Shown here piece by piece: positions 1 through 11,452 of a stretch of 64,000 bases of DNA. Source of the stretch: Pseudomonadaceae bacterium. GTDB taxonomy: Bacteria; Pseudomonadota; Gammaproteobacteria; Pseudomonadales; Pseudomonadaceae. The first letter of the stretch is position 1; each line of letters begins with the position of its first letter. The DNA lies in NCBI GenBank assembly GCA_030602315.1, contig JAUVZY010000005.1, positions 1 to 64,000 on the forward strand. Reading direction: 5' to 3'. A program made the position numbers and the translations under genes. The notes below the pieces were generated by a model. It searched no databases, was not told where the DNA came from, and saw only the letters and a program-made list of their open reading frames with translations.

Positions 1-2839
<2,839 letters not shown>

Positions 2840-2978
2840 GCGCCGCAGAGTGGGGCGGCGGGGCGGCGATGTCCAGCAAAACTCCGGACAGGCGGGGGCT
2901 GTTCGTCTGCCGGATTTTCGGTCATGGTGGGCGGGATGGCGCGTTTTCCGGCACGCGCCGCTTCGAGGAGACCCCGCG

Positions 2979-3779
2979 TTGCCGATCGCGCCGTTCGACC
3001 TCCGCCCCGCCCGCTGCCCGGTGCTGGTGAGCATTCCCCACGCGGGCACCCACGTGCCGCCCGCCATCGCCGCGCGCCTCACGCCCGAGGCGGCGGAGCT
3101 GCCCGACACCGACTGGCACCTGCCGCTGCTCTACGACTTCCTCGTCGACCGGCCGGTGGGGCTGATCCGCGCGCGGGTGTCGCGCTTCGTCGTCGACCTC
3201 AACCGCGCCCCCGACGACACGCCGCTCTACGCCGGGGCCACCACCGGCCTGTGCCCCACCACGCTGTTCGACGGCCGCCCGGTGTACCGCCCCGGCGCCG
3301 AGCCGGACGCGGCGGAGATCCGCGAGCGCGTCGCCACCCGCTGGCGGCCCTATCACGACGCCCTGGCGGCGGAGCTGGCGCGCATCCGCGACGCCTACGG
3401 CTTCGCCGTGCTGCTCGACGCCCATTCGATCCGCAGCGAGATCCCGCGCCTGTTCGAGGGCCGCCTGCCCGACTTCAACCTCGGCACCAACCGGGGCGCG
3501 GCGGCGGCGCCGGATCTGGTCGCGGCGGCGGAAGACGCGCTCAAGGCGGCGGCGGGCTACACCCGCGTCACCGACGGGCGCTTCGTCGGCGGCCACATCA
3601 CCCGCCATTACGGCCGCCCGGCGGAGCGCGTCCACGCCCTGCAACTGGAAATGGCCCAGTCCACCTACATGGAGGAAGCGCCGCCGTTCGCCTACGACGC
3701 GACGCGGGCGGCGCTGCTGCGCCCGCACCTCGCGCGCCTGGTGGACGCCCTGATCGCCTGGAGCGCCGCCCCCCGATGA
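2979..3779 (+). CDS. hutG: N-formylglutamate amidohydrolase (HutG-type)
   Basis: Hydrolyses N-formylglutamate to glutamate and formate, the last step of the five-step histidine pathway; cytosolic zinc enzyme. The 266-residue protein carries the family pattern: an SIPHAGTH start region, VVDLNR, DAHSIRSEIPRLF, GHITRHYG and a QLEMAQSTYM end. The start is TTG 2979, chosen because GAGGAG lies 8 nt upstream and the family N-terminus begins here; no ATG fits in this frame. It overlaps the next gene (hutF) by 4 bases, so the two form a histidine-degradation pair. A second homologue lies at 37019-37885. Confidence 0.88.
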   Translation: MPIAPFDLRPARCPVLVSIPHAGTHVPPAIAARLTPEAAELPDTDWHLPLLYDFLVDRPVGLIRARVSRFVVDLNRAPDDTPLYAGATTGLCPTTLFDGRPVYRPGAEPDAAEIRERVATRWRPYHDALAAELARIRDAYGFAVLLDAHSIRSEIPRLFEGRLPDFNLGTNRGAAAAPDLVAAAEDALKAAAGYTRVTDGRFVGGHITRHYGRPAERVHALQLEMAQSTYMEEAPPFAYDATRAALLRPHLARLVDALIAWSAAPR

Positions 3780-5155
3780 CCGTGCTGTTCTGCCCCGCCG
3801 CGCTGCTGCCCGAAGGCTGGGCCGAGAACGTGGCGATCGACGTGGACGACGCCACCGGCGCCATCGCCGCCGTGACCGCCGACGCCCCCTGCCCGCCCGC
3901 CGCGCGCCGCCTGTGCGGGCCGACCCTGCCGGGCATGCCCAACCTCCACTCCCACGCCTTCCAGCGCGCGATGGCGGGCCTCGCCGAGCGCACCGGCGCG
4001 CGCGGCGGCATGGACAGCTTCTGGAACTGGCGGGAGACGATGTACGCCTTCCTCGCCCGGCTCACCCCCGACGACGTGGGGGCGGTGGCGGAAATGCTCT
4101 ACGTGGAACTGCTGAAGGGCGGCTTCACCGCGGTGGCCGAGTTCCATTACCTCCACCACGGGCCGGACGGCGCCCCCTACGCCGACCGCGCCGAAATCGC
4201 CAAGCGCCTGCTCGGCGCGGCGGAGGCGGCGGGCATCGGAATCACCCTGCTGCCGGTGCTCTACGCCCACGGCGGCTTCGGCGGCGCGGCGCCGACGCCG
4301 GGGCAGGCGCGCTTCCTCAACGGCGTGGACGGCCTGATGCGGATCGTCGAGGGCGCGCGCGCGGCGGCGCGGCCGGGGCAGCGGGTGGGCCTGGCGCTGC
4401 ACTCGCTGCGGGCGGTGACGCCGGAGGAGATGGCGGACGCCCTGACGGCGGCGGACGCCCTCGACCCCACCGCGCCGGTGCACATCCATGTGGCCGAGCA
4501 GACCGCCGAGGTGGAGGCCTGCCTCGCCTGGAGCGGCCAGCGGCCGGTGGCGTGGCTGCTGGAGCACGCGCCGGTGGACCGCCGCTGGTGCCTGATCCAC
4601 GCCACCCACCTGGACGCCGCCGAGGTGGCGGGCCTCGCCGCCTCCGGCGCGGTGGCGGGCCTCTGCCCCACCACCGAGGCCAACCTCGGCGACGGCCTGT
4701 TCCCGGCGGAGGCGTTCCTGGCGGCGGGCGGCGTTTTCGGCGTCGGCACCGACAGCCACGTGAGCCTCGACGCCGCCGACGAACTGCGGATTCTCGAATA
4801 CGGCCAGCGCCTGACGACGCGGCGGCGGGGCGTGCTCGGCACCCCCGGCGCGGGCTGCGGCGCCGACCTCTGGCGGCGCGCGCTGGCGGGCGGCGCCCCG
4901 GCGCTGGGGCTGCGCGCCGGGGCGATCGTCCCCGGCCGCCGCGCCGACCTGGTGGCCCTCGACCCGGACGACCCCAAGCTGATCGGCCGCAGCGGCGACG
5001 CGCTCCTCGACTCGCTGGTGTTCGCCACCCCGTCCCGCGCGGTGCGCGAGGTCTACGTCGCCGGGCGGCGGGTGGTCGCCGACGGCCGCCACCCCCGCGA
5101 GGACGCGGCGCGCGCCGCCTACCGCGCCGCCCTCGCCCGCCTCGGCGCGGGGTGA
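3776..5155 (+). CDS. hutF: Formimidoylglutamate deiminase
   Basis: Deaminates N-formimino-L-glutamate to N-formylglutamate, which the upstream HutG then hydrolyses. The 459-residue amidohydrolase-superfamily enzyme has metal ligands in PNLHSHAF (His58, His60), a further His in HIHVAEQ (about 236) and GTDSHVSLD (Asp326, His328). The DSFWNWRETMY stretch is typical of HutF. The ATG overlaps the hutG stop in an ATGA arrangement, so translation is probably coupled. hutH, hutU and hutI are not in the window. The preceding in-frame plus-strand ORF back to 1505 is antisense to the helicase and is not coding. Confidence 0.92.
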   Translation: MTVLFCPAALLPEGWAENVAIDVDDATGAIAAVTADAPCPPAARRLCGPTLPGMPNLHSHAFQRAMAGLAERTGARGGMDSFWNWRETMYAFLARLTPDDVGAVAEMLYVELLKGGFTAVAEFHYLHHGPDGAPYADRAEIAKRLLGAAEAAGIGITLLPVLYAHGGFGGAAPTPGQARFLNGVDGLMRIVEGARAAARPGQRVGLALHSLRAVTPEEMADALTAADALDPTAPVHIHVAEQTAEVEACLAWSGQRPVAWLLEHAPVDRRWCLIHATHLDAAEVAGLAASGAVAGLCPTTEANLGDGLFPAEAFLAAGGVFGVGTDSHVSLDAADELRILEYGQRLTTRRRGVLGTPGAGCGADLWRRALAGGAPALGLRAGAIVPGRRADLVALDPDDPKLIGRSGDALLDSLVFATPSRAVREVYVAGRRVVADGRHPREDAARAAYRAALARLGAG

Positions 5156-5168
5156 CGCCCGGGCGGGA

Positions 5169-5197
5169 TTGACAGGCGCGTCGGCGCCTCCTTACAT
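5169..5197 (+). promoter_or_regulatory. Candidate housekeeping promoter for htpG
   Basis: A perfect TTGACA at 5169-5174 is followed after exactly 17 bp by TTACAT at 5192-5197, about 50 bp upstream of the htpG start. No clear heat-shock sigma-32 element (CTTGAA / CCCCAT) is visible, so heat control is not shown by the sequence. The call rests on consensus match and position only. Confidence 0.4.
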
Positions 5198-5245
5198 GCC
5201 GTCTCGTTCATCCGTTTCGGCACGATACAAAGGCTTAATCCCATC

Positions 5246-7126
5246 ATGACCGTGGAAACCCTGCATTTTCAGGCGGAAGTCTCCAAGCTTCTCGACATCG
5301 TCGTCCACGCCCTCTACTCGCAGAAGGATGTGTTCCTGCGCGAGCTGGTCTCCAACGCCTCCGACGCCTGCGACCGCCTGCGCTACGCCGCGATCACCGC
5401 GCCCGGCCTCACCGAGGGCGACGCCGAGTTCAAGGTGCGCCTGATCCCCGACGAGACCGCCAAGCTCCTCACCGTCGCCGACAACGGCATCGGCATGAGC
5501 CGCGACGACCTGGTGGAAAACCTCGGCACCATCGCCCGCTCGGGCACCGCCCGCTTCGCCGAGGCGCTGGCGGCCCAGGCCCAGGGCGACGGCAAGCAGG
5601 CGCTCAACCTGATCGGCCAGTTCGGCGTCGGCTTCTACGCCGCCTTCATGGTGGCGGAGCGGGTCGACGTGATCACCCGCAAGGCGGGCGAGGACGAGGG
5701 CTGGAAGTGGTCGTCGGACGGCAAGGGCGCGTTCACCGTCGAGCCGTTCGACGGCGCGGCACGCGGCACGCGCATCGTGCTCCACCTCAAGGCCGACGCC
5801 CTCGACTACCTCAAGCCCTCGACCCTCGAACGGGTGGTGAAGACCTATTCGGACCACATCGACCTGCCGGTGGTGCTGGAGGAGGGAGAGGAGAGCCGCA
5901 CCCTCAACGCCGCCTCGGCGCTGTGGACCCGCCCCAAGGCGGAGATCACCCCCGAGCAGTACGCCGAGTTCTACCACCACGTCGGCCACGCCTTCGACGA
6001 CCCGTGGCTCACCGTCCACATGCACGCGGAAGGGGCGATCGAGTACACCGGCCTGGTGTTCGTGCCCTCCGACCGGCCGTTCGACCTGTTCGACCCGGAC
6101 CGCCGCCAGCGCCTCAAGCTCTACGTCCGCCGCGTCTTCATCACCGACGACTGCGAGGGGCTGGTGCCCTCCTACCTGCGCTTCCTCAAGGGCGTGGTGG
6201 ACACGCCGGATCTGCCGCTCAACGTCTCCCGCGAGATGCTCCAGGACAACCCGCTGGTGAAGAAGATCGGCCGCGGTCTGGTGGGCAAGGTGCTGGGCGA
6301 GATCGGCAAGGCGAGCGAGGACAAGGACCGCTACGCCGAGTTCTGGGAAACCTTCGGCGCGGTGCTGAAGGAAGGCATCTACGAGGACTTCGAGCGCCGC
6401 GCCACGATCCTCGACCTCTGCCGCTTCCGCTCGTCGCTGCGGGAGGGCTGGGTGAGCCTCGCCGAATACCTGGAGGCGATGCCCGAGGGGCAGGAAGCGA
6501 TCTACTTCCTCACCGGCGATTCGGTGGAGGCGCTCAAAGCCAACCCGCAGCTCGAGGGCTTCACCGCCAAGGGCGTCGAGGTGCTGCTGCTCACCGACAC
6601 CATCGACGAGTTCTGGACCTCGATGGCGCCGCCCTACAAGGAGCGCCGCTTCGCCTCGGTGGCGACGGCGGGCGGCGATCTCGCCAAGATCAAGGCCAAG
6701 GACGCGGCGGCCGAGGACGCCCAGCCCGAGGACGCGGCCGACAAGACCCTCGAGGCCGACGTCCACGCCCTCGCCCAGGCGATGAAGGCGGTCTACGGCG
6801 ACGCGGTCTCGGCGGTGAAGGCTTCCGAGCGGCTGACCGCCAGCCCGGTGTGTCTGGTGGCGGGCGACGCGGGCGTGAGCCTGCACATGGAGCGCCTGCT
6901 CAAGGCCCACAACCGCACCGGCGCCCACGCCGACCGGGTGCTGGAGATCAACCCCAAGCACCCGGTGATCAAGGCCCTGGCGGGCCGCGCCGAGGCCGAG
7001 GGCTTCGCCGACGCGGCGTGGCTGCTGCTCGACCAGGCGCGCATCGTCGAGGGCGAGCCGGTGGGCGACGCGGCGGCGTTCTCCCGCCGCCTCACCGCGG
7101 TGATGGAAAAGGGGCTGTTCCGGTGA
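5246..7126 (+). CDS. htpG: Molecular chaperone HtpG (bacterial Hsp90)
   Basis: ATP-dependent homodimeric cytosolic chaperone. The 626-residue length is the normal bacterial Hsp90 size. The N-terminal GHKL ATPase domain shows FLRELVSNASDACD (catalytic Glu and Asn), DNGIGM (Asp79) and GQFGVGFY. The middle domain has the NVSREMLQ motif and the C-terminal dimerisation domain completes the protein. The stop codon overlaps the GTG start of the next gene (GTGA). It is preceded by a good TTGACA promoter. Confidence 0.96.
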   Translation: MTVETLHFQAEVSKLLDIVVHALYSQKDVFLRELVSNASDACDRLRYAAITAPGLTEGDAEFKVRLIPDETAKLLTVADNGIGMSRDDLVENLGTIARSGTARFAEALAAQAQGDGKQALNLIGQFGVGFYAAFMVAERVDVITRKAGEDEGWKWSSDGKGAFTVEPFDGAARGTRIVLHLKADALDYLKPSTLERVVKTYSDHIDLPVVLEEGEESRTLNAASALWTRPKAEITPEQYAEFYHHVGHAFDDPWLTVHMHAEGAIEYTGLVFVPSDRPFDLFDPDRRQRLKLYVRRVFITDDCEGLVPSYLRFLKGVVDTPDLPLNVSREMLQDNPLVKKIGRGLVGKVLGEIGKASEDKDRYAEFWETFGAVLKEGIYEDFERRATILDLCRFRSSLREGWVSLAEYLEAMPEGQEAIYFLTGDSVEALKANPQLEGFTAKGVEVLLLTDTIDEFWTSMAPPYKERRFASVATAGGDLAKIKAKDAAAEDAQPEDAADKTLEADVHALAQAMKAVYGDAVSAVKASERLTASPVCLVAGDAGVSLHMERLLKAHNRTGAHADRVLEINPKHPVIKALAGRAEAEGFADAAWLLLDQARIVEGEPVGDAAAFSRRLTAVMEKGLFR

Positions 7127-8058
7127 CCGCCGCGCCGCGGGTTCTCGTCACCGGGGCCACCGGCTTCGTCGGCCGCGCCCTGGCGGCGGACCTCGCGGCG
7201 CGCGGATACCTGGTGCGCGCCGCGGTGCGCACGGCGGCGCAGACGGTCGCCAGCGCGGCGGAGCACGTGACGGTGGGCGAGCTTTCCGGCGCCACCGACT
7301 GGCGCGACGCGGTGGCGGGGTGCGACGCGGTGGTCCACCTCGCCGCGCGCGCCCACGTGCTGAAGGAGTCGGGCGACCCGGCGCCGCTGTTCCGCGCCGT
7401 CAACCGCGACGCCGCCCTCGCCCTCGGCCACGCGGCGCGGGCGGCGGGGGTGCGGCGGATGGTGTTCGTCAGCAGCATCGGCGTGCACGGCCTCGCCAGC
7501 CCGCCGGAAGGTTTCTCGGCCGAGTCGCCTATCGCCCCCGCCACCCCCTACGGCGTCTCGAAGGCCGAGGCGGAGGCGGGCCTGCGCGCCCTCGACGGCT
7601 TCGAGGTGGCGATCGTGCGGCCGCCGCTGGTCTACGGCGCGGGCGCGCGGGGCAACTTCGGGCGGCTGGTGAAGCTGGTGGACAGCGGCCTGCCGCTGCC
7701 GTTCGGCCGGGTGCGCAACCGCCGCAGCCTGATCGGCCTCGCCAACTTGGTGGACGTGCTGGCGCTCTGCCTCGACCACCCGGGCGCGGCCGGCCGGGCG
7801 TTCGCGGTCGCCGACGCCGAGGTCACCTCCACCGCCGAGCTGGTGCGCGCCATCGGCCGCATCCGCGGGCGGCGCCCGCCGCTGCTGCCGGTGCCGGTGG
7901 CGCCGATGGCGTGGGCCGCCCGGGCGCTGGGGCGGGGCGCCCTGGCGGAGGGTCTGTTCGGCGATCTGGTGGTGGACGCCGCCGCCGCGCGCGCGCATCT
8001 CGGCTGGGTGCCGCGCTTCGCCCAGGCCGACCTTCTCGCCGACGCGCTCTCCGTCTGA
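7123..8058 (+). CDS. NAD-dependent epimerase/dehydratase (extended SDR, UDP-sugar epimerase-like)
   Basis: 311-residue extended short-chain dehydrogenase, probably acting on a nucleotide sugar for surface glycans. The Rossmann motif GATGFVGRALA is at residues 9-19, the catalytic Ser is in VFVSSIGVHG, and YGVSK supplies the catalytic Tyr and Lys. The rest resembles UDP-glucose 4-epimerase-like proteins of O-antigen clusters, but substrate cannot be assigned. GTG start at 7123 overlaps the htpG stop, so it is probably translated from the htpG message. No other polysaccharide genes are adjacent. Confidence 0.8.
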   Translation: MTAAPRVLVTGATGFVGRALAADLAARGYLVRAAVRTAAQTVASAAEHVTVGELSGATDWRDAVAGCDAVVHLAARAHVLKESGDPAPLFRAVNRDAALALGHAARAAGVRRMVFVSSIGVHGLASPPEGFSAESPIAPATPYGVSKAEAEAGLRALDGFEVAIVRPPLVYGAGARGNFGRLVKLVDSGLPLPFGRVRNRRSLIGLANLVDVLALCLDHPGAAGRAFAVADAEVTSTAELVRAIGRIRGRRPPLLPVPVAPMAWAARALGRGALAEGLFGDLVVDAAAARAHLGWVPRFAQADLLADALSV

Positions 8059-8127
8059 AAACCGCCACTCGGCAAAATCGCCGAAGTTGCATACACTCTC
8101 CGCAGGCGGTTGGGGGAGGCCTGGGGA

Positions 8128-8619
8128 ATGAAAGTGCTGCGGATGCTGCTGCTCGCGGCGGTGGTCGGAGGACCGCTGCTGGCGCTGGCCTCGGGGTTCG
8201 GGCTGTTCAGCCGCGACCGCCGGGCCGAGGACCTGGGCACCCCGGCGGTGGCCAAGGCGCTGGCCGAGCGCGCCGCGGCGATGATCCGCGACGACGGCCT
8301 GGCGGCGGCGCTGGCCGAAATGTCCGACCCCAAGAGCGAACTGATCCAGGGTAGCCTGTACGTGTTCGCGGCGCGCCTCGACGGCACCGTGCTCGCCCAC
8401 CCCCACGACCGCCGCATGGTCGGCGCCTCGCTCCTCGGGGCGCGCGACTTCAACGGCGTCGCCTACGGCCGCGAGCTGGTCTCGACCGCGCGCACCGACC
8501 GCCTCGGCTGGGTGGACTACGTGGACGTGGATCCGGTGAGCCGCAAGCAACGCCGCAAAAGCACCTACGTGCTGCGGGAGGGCGACCTGTTCGTCGCCTG
8601 CGGCTACTACCTCAAATGA
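8128..8619 (+). CDS. Secreted or membrane-anchored single Cache-domain protein
   Basis: 163-residue protein with a hydrophobic N-terminal segment (about residues 4-24) followed by one Cache fold: LYVFAARLDGTVLAHP, MVGASLLG, GWVDYVDVDPVS and KSTYVLREGDLFVACGYYL. Cache domains bind small molecules outside the membrane, usually as sensor modules of chemoreceptors or kinases; here the domain stands alone with no signalling output. ATG 8128 is chosen because GGGGGAGG lies just upstream; a TTG at 8110 would place that Shine-Dalgarno inside the gene. Its stop abuts the convergent RhlE stop at 8620. Ligand unknown. Confidence 0.75.
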   Translation: MKVLRMLLLAAVVGGPLLALASGFGLFSRDRRAEDLGTPAVAKALAERAAAMIRDDGLAAALAEMSDPKSELIQGSLYVFAARLDGTVLAHPHDRRMVGASLLGARDFNGVAYGRELVSTARTDRLGWVDYVDVDPVSRKQRRKSTYVLREGDLFVACGYYLK

Positions 8620-9966
8620 TCAGGCGCGCTTGCGCCCGCCGTCGCCCCGGCTCGGGCGGCGCTCGGCGTTGTCGCGCTTGCCTTCCTTGCGGAAGCCGCC
8701 TTCCTTGCGGAAGCCCCCTTCCGGGCGCGGGCCGTCCTTGCGGAAGCCGCCGTCCTTGCGCGGCCCGGCGTCCTTGCGGAACCCGGGGCCGGAACGCTTC
8801 GGCCCGTTGCGGAACGGCGCGCGGCGCGGCAGCTTCGGCTCCAGCCCTTCCACCACCATCACCGGCAGGGTGGAGTGGGTGAAGCGCTCGATGCGGATCA
8901 CCAGGCCGGTGTCGTCGCGCCCGGCGAACGAGATCGCCGCGCCGGTGGCGCCCGCGCGGCCGGTGCGGCCGATGCGGTGGACGTAATCCTCCGCCATGCG
9001 CGGCAGGTCGAAGTTGATGACGTGGCTGATGTCGCGCACGTCGATGCCGCGCGCCGCCACGTCGGTGGCGACGAGAATCCGCAGGCGGCCGTCGTGCAGG
9101 CGCTTCAGGGTGTGGTTGCGCTGGCCCTGGGAGAGGTCGCCGTGCAGCGCCGCCACCGCGTGGCCCGCCTCGGCCAGCTCGCGGGCGATGTCGTCGGCGT
9201 CGCGCTTGGTGGCGACGAACACGATCGCCTTGCCCACCTCGGGGCGCGAGACGTGGTGGGCGAGCAGCGCCTTCTTGTGGGCGATGTCGTCGGCGTGGAA
9301 CAGCACCTGGGCGATGTCGGGCTTGCTCTCGCTGGCGGCGATGGCGACGCGCGCCGGCTCCTTCAGCAGGGCGCGGGCGAGGTTTTCCATCTGCCGGTCG
9401 AGGGTGGCGGTGAACAGCAGGGTGCGGCGCTCCGCCGGGCAGGCGGCGCCGATCGCCGCCACGTCCTCGGCGAAGCCCATGTCGAGCATGCGGTCCGCCT
9501 CGTCGAGGATCAGGGTGTCGATGCGCGAGAGGTCGAGCCGGTTGGCGCGCACGTGGTCGAGCAGGCGGCCCGGAGTCGCCACCGCCACGTCCACCGGACG
9601 GGCAAGGCGGCGGAGCTGCTCGCGATACGGCATGCCGCCGACGATCTCGACGCTCTGCACGTTGGCGAACTTGCCGAAGTCGCGCACGCTGCGGCCCACC
9701 TGGCCCGCCAGTTCGCGGGTCGGGGTGAGGATCAGCACCGTCGGCGCGCCGGGCATGCGGCGCACCGGCTCGGCGGCGATGGCGGAGAGCACCGGCAGCA
9801 GGTAGGCGGCGGTCTTGCCGGTGCCGGTGGCGGCGGTGGCGAGCACGTCGCGGCCGTCGAGCACGTGGGGGATCGCCTCGGCCTGCACCGGAGTCGGCTC
9901 GGTGAGGCCGCAGGCGGCGACCGCCTTGAGGATCAGGGGATGGAGCGCAAACGCTTCGAACGACAT
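8620..9966 (-). CDS. DEAD-box RNA helicase, RhlE-like
   Basis: ATP-dependent RNA helicase of 448 residues. Seen in order: the Q-motif region PTPVQAEAIP, ATGTGKT (Lys51), TPTRELA, the TPGR box, DEAD at 155-158, the SAT-equivalent FTATL, ARGIDV and HRIGRTGRAG. The C-terminal tail is a basic tandem repeat of FRK(D/E)G units that likely binds RNA. Such helicases assist ribosome assembly, mRNA decay and cold growth. It lies downstream of mgsA on the same strand, separated by about 200 bp of strong hairpins. Confidence 0.9.
   Translation of the reverse strand: MSFEAFALHPLILKAVAACGLTEPTPVQAEAIPHVLDGRDVLATAATGTGKTAAYLLPVLSAIAAEPVRRMPGAPTVLILTPTRELAGQVGRSVRDFGKFANVQSVEIVGGMPYREQLRRLARPVDVAVATPGRLLDHVRANRLDLSRIDTLILDEADRMLDMGFAEDVAAIGAACPAERRTLLFTATLDRQMENLARALLKEPARVAIAASESKPDIAQVLFHADDIAHKKALLAHHVSRPEVGKAIVFVATKRDADDIARELAEAGHAVAALHGDLSQGQRNHTLKRLHDGRLRILVATDVAARGIDVRDISHVINFDLPRMAEDYVHRIGRTGRAGATGAAISFAGRDDTGLVIRIERFTHSTLPVMVVEGLEPKLPRRAPFRNGPKRSGPGFRKDAGPRKDGGFRKDGPRPEGGFRKEGGFRKEGKRDNAERRPSRGDGGRKRA
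8681..8787 (-). repeat. About five 18-bp tandem repeats encoding the FRKDG-type tail of the RhlE-like helicase
   Basis: Imperfect copies of CTTGCGGAAGCCGC-type units recur near 8682, 8701, 8734, 8752 and 8770. Each unit keeps frame and gives a glycine-phenylalanine-arginine-lysine-acidic block. Copy number may vary between strains by slippage. It is coding repeat DNA, not a CRISPR array. Confidence 0.7.
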
Positions 9967-10067
9967 CGGGTTTCCCTAGCGGCCATGATCAATCGGCCGG
10001 ACGCGACGGCCATGGCGTCGTCCGGCATCGGGATCGGAGGCGATGCATAAGGAAACGTATGTAACTG

Positions 10068-10148
10068 GGCGCGCCATACAACCGGCGCGCCGCGAGTCCA
10101 TTGGACTCGACCTCCGGCGAAGGGGCGCACCATACGGGTGCGCGCCCC
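10068..10148. repeat. Three consecutive inverted repeats between mgsA and the RhlE-like gene
   Basis: First: GGCGCGCC at 10068-10075 and again at 10084-10091 around an 8-nt loop. Second: CGAGTCCA at 10093-10100 and TGGACTCG at 10102-10109, with one base between. Third: GGGGCGCACC at 10122-10131 against GGTGCGCGCCCC at 10137-10148. The loops of the first and third both begin with ATAC. They lie downstream of mgsA and upstream of the helicase start, so they could end the mgsA transcript or form a structured helicase leader. No clear T-run follows. Confidence 0.6.
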
Positions 10149-10173
10149 GGTTGCCAAGCGAATTCGCGCGCGG

Positions 10174-10623
10174 TCACGCCTTGTTGGCGTGGCGCAGGAT
10201 GTAACCGTCGTAATCGGGCACCGTGCGGCGGTAGTCGTCGCGCCCGAACAGCGAGCTGTTGATGACGAAATCGGCGGTGGCGCGGGTCATCGCCAGGACG
10301 ATGTTGTAGACCGTCGACATCCGCACCAGGGCCTTGACGTCCACGTCGTGGGGCTGGGTCGACATCGGATCGGTGAAGAAGATCAGGATGTCGAGGTTGC
10401 CCTCGGCGATCATCGCGCCGAGCTGCTGGTCGCCGCCGAGGGGGCCGGATTTCAGCCGCGCGATGTCGAGGGAGGGGCACTGGGTCTGCAACAGCCGCCC
10501 GGTGGTGCCGGTGGCGCACAGCTCGTGCCGGGCCAGGGTGCCCTCGTTGTATTTCACCCATTCCACCAGGTCCGCCTTGCGGGCGTCGTGGGCGACGAGG
10601 CCGATTCGCTTGCGCGCTTTCAT
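10174..10623 (-). CDS. mgsA: Methylglyoxal synthase
   Basis: Converts dihydroxyacetone phosphate to methylglyoxal and phosphate, a bypass that relieves sugar-phosphate build-up; cytosolic homohexamer in characterised members. The 149-residue length is typical. Family motifs are visible: LVAHDARKADLV near the N-terminus, GTTGRLLQ, KSGPLGGDQQLGAMIAEG (phosphate and catalytic region) and FFTDPM with QPHDVDVKALVR. ATG 10623 gives the conserved start; in-frame sequence upstream to 10698 lacks family similarity. Confidence 0.93.
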   Translation of the reverse strand: MKARKRIGLVAHDARKADLVEWVKYNEGTLARHELCATGTTGRLLQTQCPSLDIARLKSGPLGGDQQLGAMIAEGNLDILIFFTDPMSTQPHDVDVKALVRMSTVYNIVLAMTRATADFVINSSLFGRDDYRRTVPDYDGYILRHANKA

Positions 10624-10918
10624 GTGGGGGTTCTCCAGTCCGTGTCGGCGCCGCCGGTGGCCGCGCGCCTGTGCGCGACAGATGGGGCGGCCCGGCATCC
10701 GTGCCTAGAGCGTCGCAAATATTTCCCAGCAATTCAAGATATTAGAAAAAATCGATGAAGGTCAGCGATTTTGCCGTATCACCGGCTTGACTTGCGAATG
10801 ATTGGCGATAACATTGCCCCGATTCCCCAGGCGCACGACCGCGACGGCCCATGGCGCTTTCCGTACAGGCACGGATCTTGCGGGAATCCCAACACATCCG
10901 CAGCCGGGGCCGCGAACC
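10624..10918. other. Intergenic region between mgsA and feoA1 (divergent promoters)
   Basis: Roughly 295 bp without a gene. The stretch around 10710-10770 is AT-rich for this genome and probably contains the mgsA promoter on the minus strand. The right part holds the Fur-type feo promoter, then about 100 nt of leader before feoA1. No open frame here is convincing. Confidence 0.6.
10787..10815 (+). promoter_or_regulatory. feo promoter with Fur-type iron box
   Basis: TTGACT at 10787-10792 and TAACAT at 10809-10814 make a sigma-70-like pair with 16-bp spacing. The spacer and -10 carry CTTGCGAATGATT...CGATAACAT (10791-10814), matching the alphaproteobacterial Fur-box style and two further copies at 15069-15093 and 30289-30306. 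Binding of iron-loaded Fur here would block polymerase, giving iron repression of feo. Position and motif are seen; the regulator is inferred. Confidence 0.65.
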
Positions 10919-11143
10919 ATGAACGCTACCTTCCTCACCAAGGCGCCGATCGGCAAGACGGTCCGCATCGTCGACATCGACGGCGGCCGCGCCGCGCGCC
11001 TGCGCCTCGCCACCCTCGGCCTGCGCGAGGGCACCACGATTTGCGTCGCCCACGCCGACGGCAACGGCCCGGTGGTGATCGAGGTGGGGGGCGGCCGACT
11101 GGTTCTGGGCGCCGGCATGGCGGACAAGATCGTCGTCTCCTGA
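10919..11143 (+). CDS. feoA: FeoA-domain ferrous iron transport protein (first copy)
   Basis: 74-residue SH3-like FeoA protein, a small cytosolic partner of the FeoB ferrous-iron channel. The fold is visible as a short N-terminal beta segment, RLATLGLREGTTI and a GGGRLVLGAGMADKIVV end. The ATG at 10919 is preferred over an upstream in-frame ATG at 10802, which would lie inside the Fur-type promoter. It is the first gene of feoA1-feoA2-feoB-feoC, with 62 bp before the second feoA. Confidence 0.85.
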   Translation: MNATFLTKAPIGKTVRIVDIDGGRAARLRLATLGLREGTTICVAHADGNGPVVIEVGGGRLVLGAGMADKIVVS

Positions 11144-11205
11144 GACCCCGATCTTTCTTTTTTGATGTTTCTTCTGCTCACAATTCACGGTTCGAGAGAG
11201 TGAAA

Positions 11206-11451
11206 ATGGCTGCGGTTCTGCGGGAAATGGCGGTTGGGGAAAGCGGCCGGGTGACCGGCTTCGCGACGGGCGGTTCCTCCGCCTACCGGCGCAAGCTGCT
11301 GGCGCTCGGGCTGACCAAGGGGTCGATCTTCAAGGTGACGCGCGTCGCGCCCCTCGGCGACCCGGTGGAGATCGTGCTGCGCGGCTTCTCCCTCAGCCTG
11401 CGCCGCGACGAGGCGGACATGGTCCTGGTCGAACGCGAAGGGGGGAACTGA
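11206..11451 (+). CDS. feoA: FeoA-domain ferrous iron transport protein (second copy)
   Basis: 81-residue FeoA protein with the family pattern YRRKLLALGLTKGSIFKVTRVAPLGDPVEIVLRGFSLSLRR split over its length; it fits the FeoA consensus better than the first copy. The start ATG 11206 follows GAGAG. feoB begins two bases after the stop at 11453, so the two are probably translated together. Two feoA genes before one feoB occur in several Proteobacteria; division of labour is unknown. Confidence 0.88.
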   Translation: MAAVLREMAVGESGRVTGFATGGSSAYRRKLLALGLTKGSIFKVTRVAPLGDPVEIVLRGFSLSLRRDEADMVLVEREGGN

Positions 11452-11452
11452 G

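Noticed and set aside
5246-5300. Heat-shock sigma-32 promoter for htpG
   Set aside because: No good CTTGAA/CCCCAT pair is visible; a sigma-70-like TTGACA promoter fits better.
8681-8787. Repeat array that looks like a CRISPR at first glance
   Set aside because: Repeats are contiguous, 18 bp, in-frame with the helicase tail and have no spacers.
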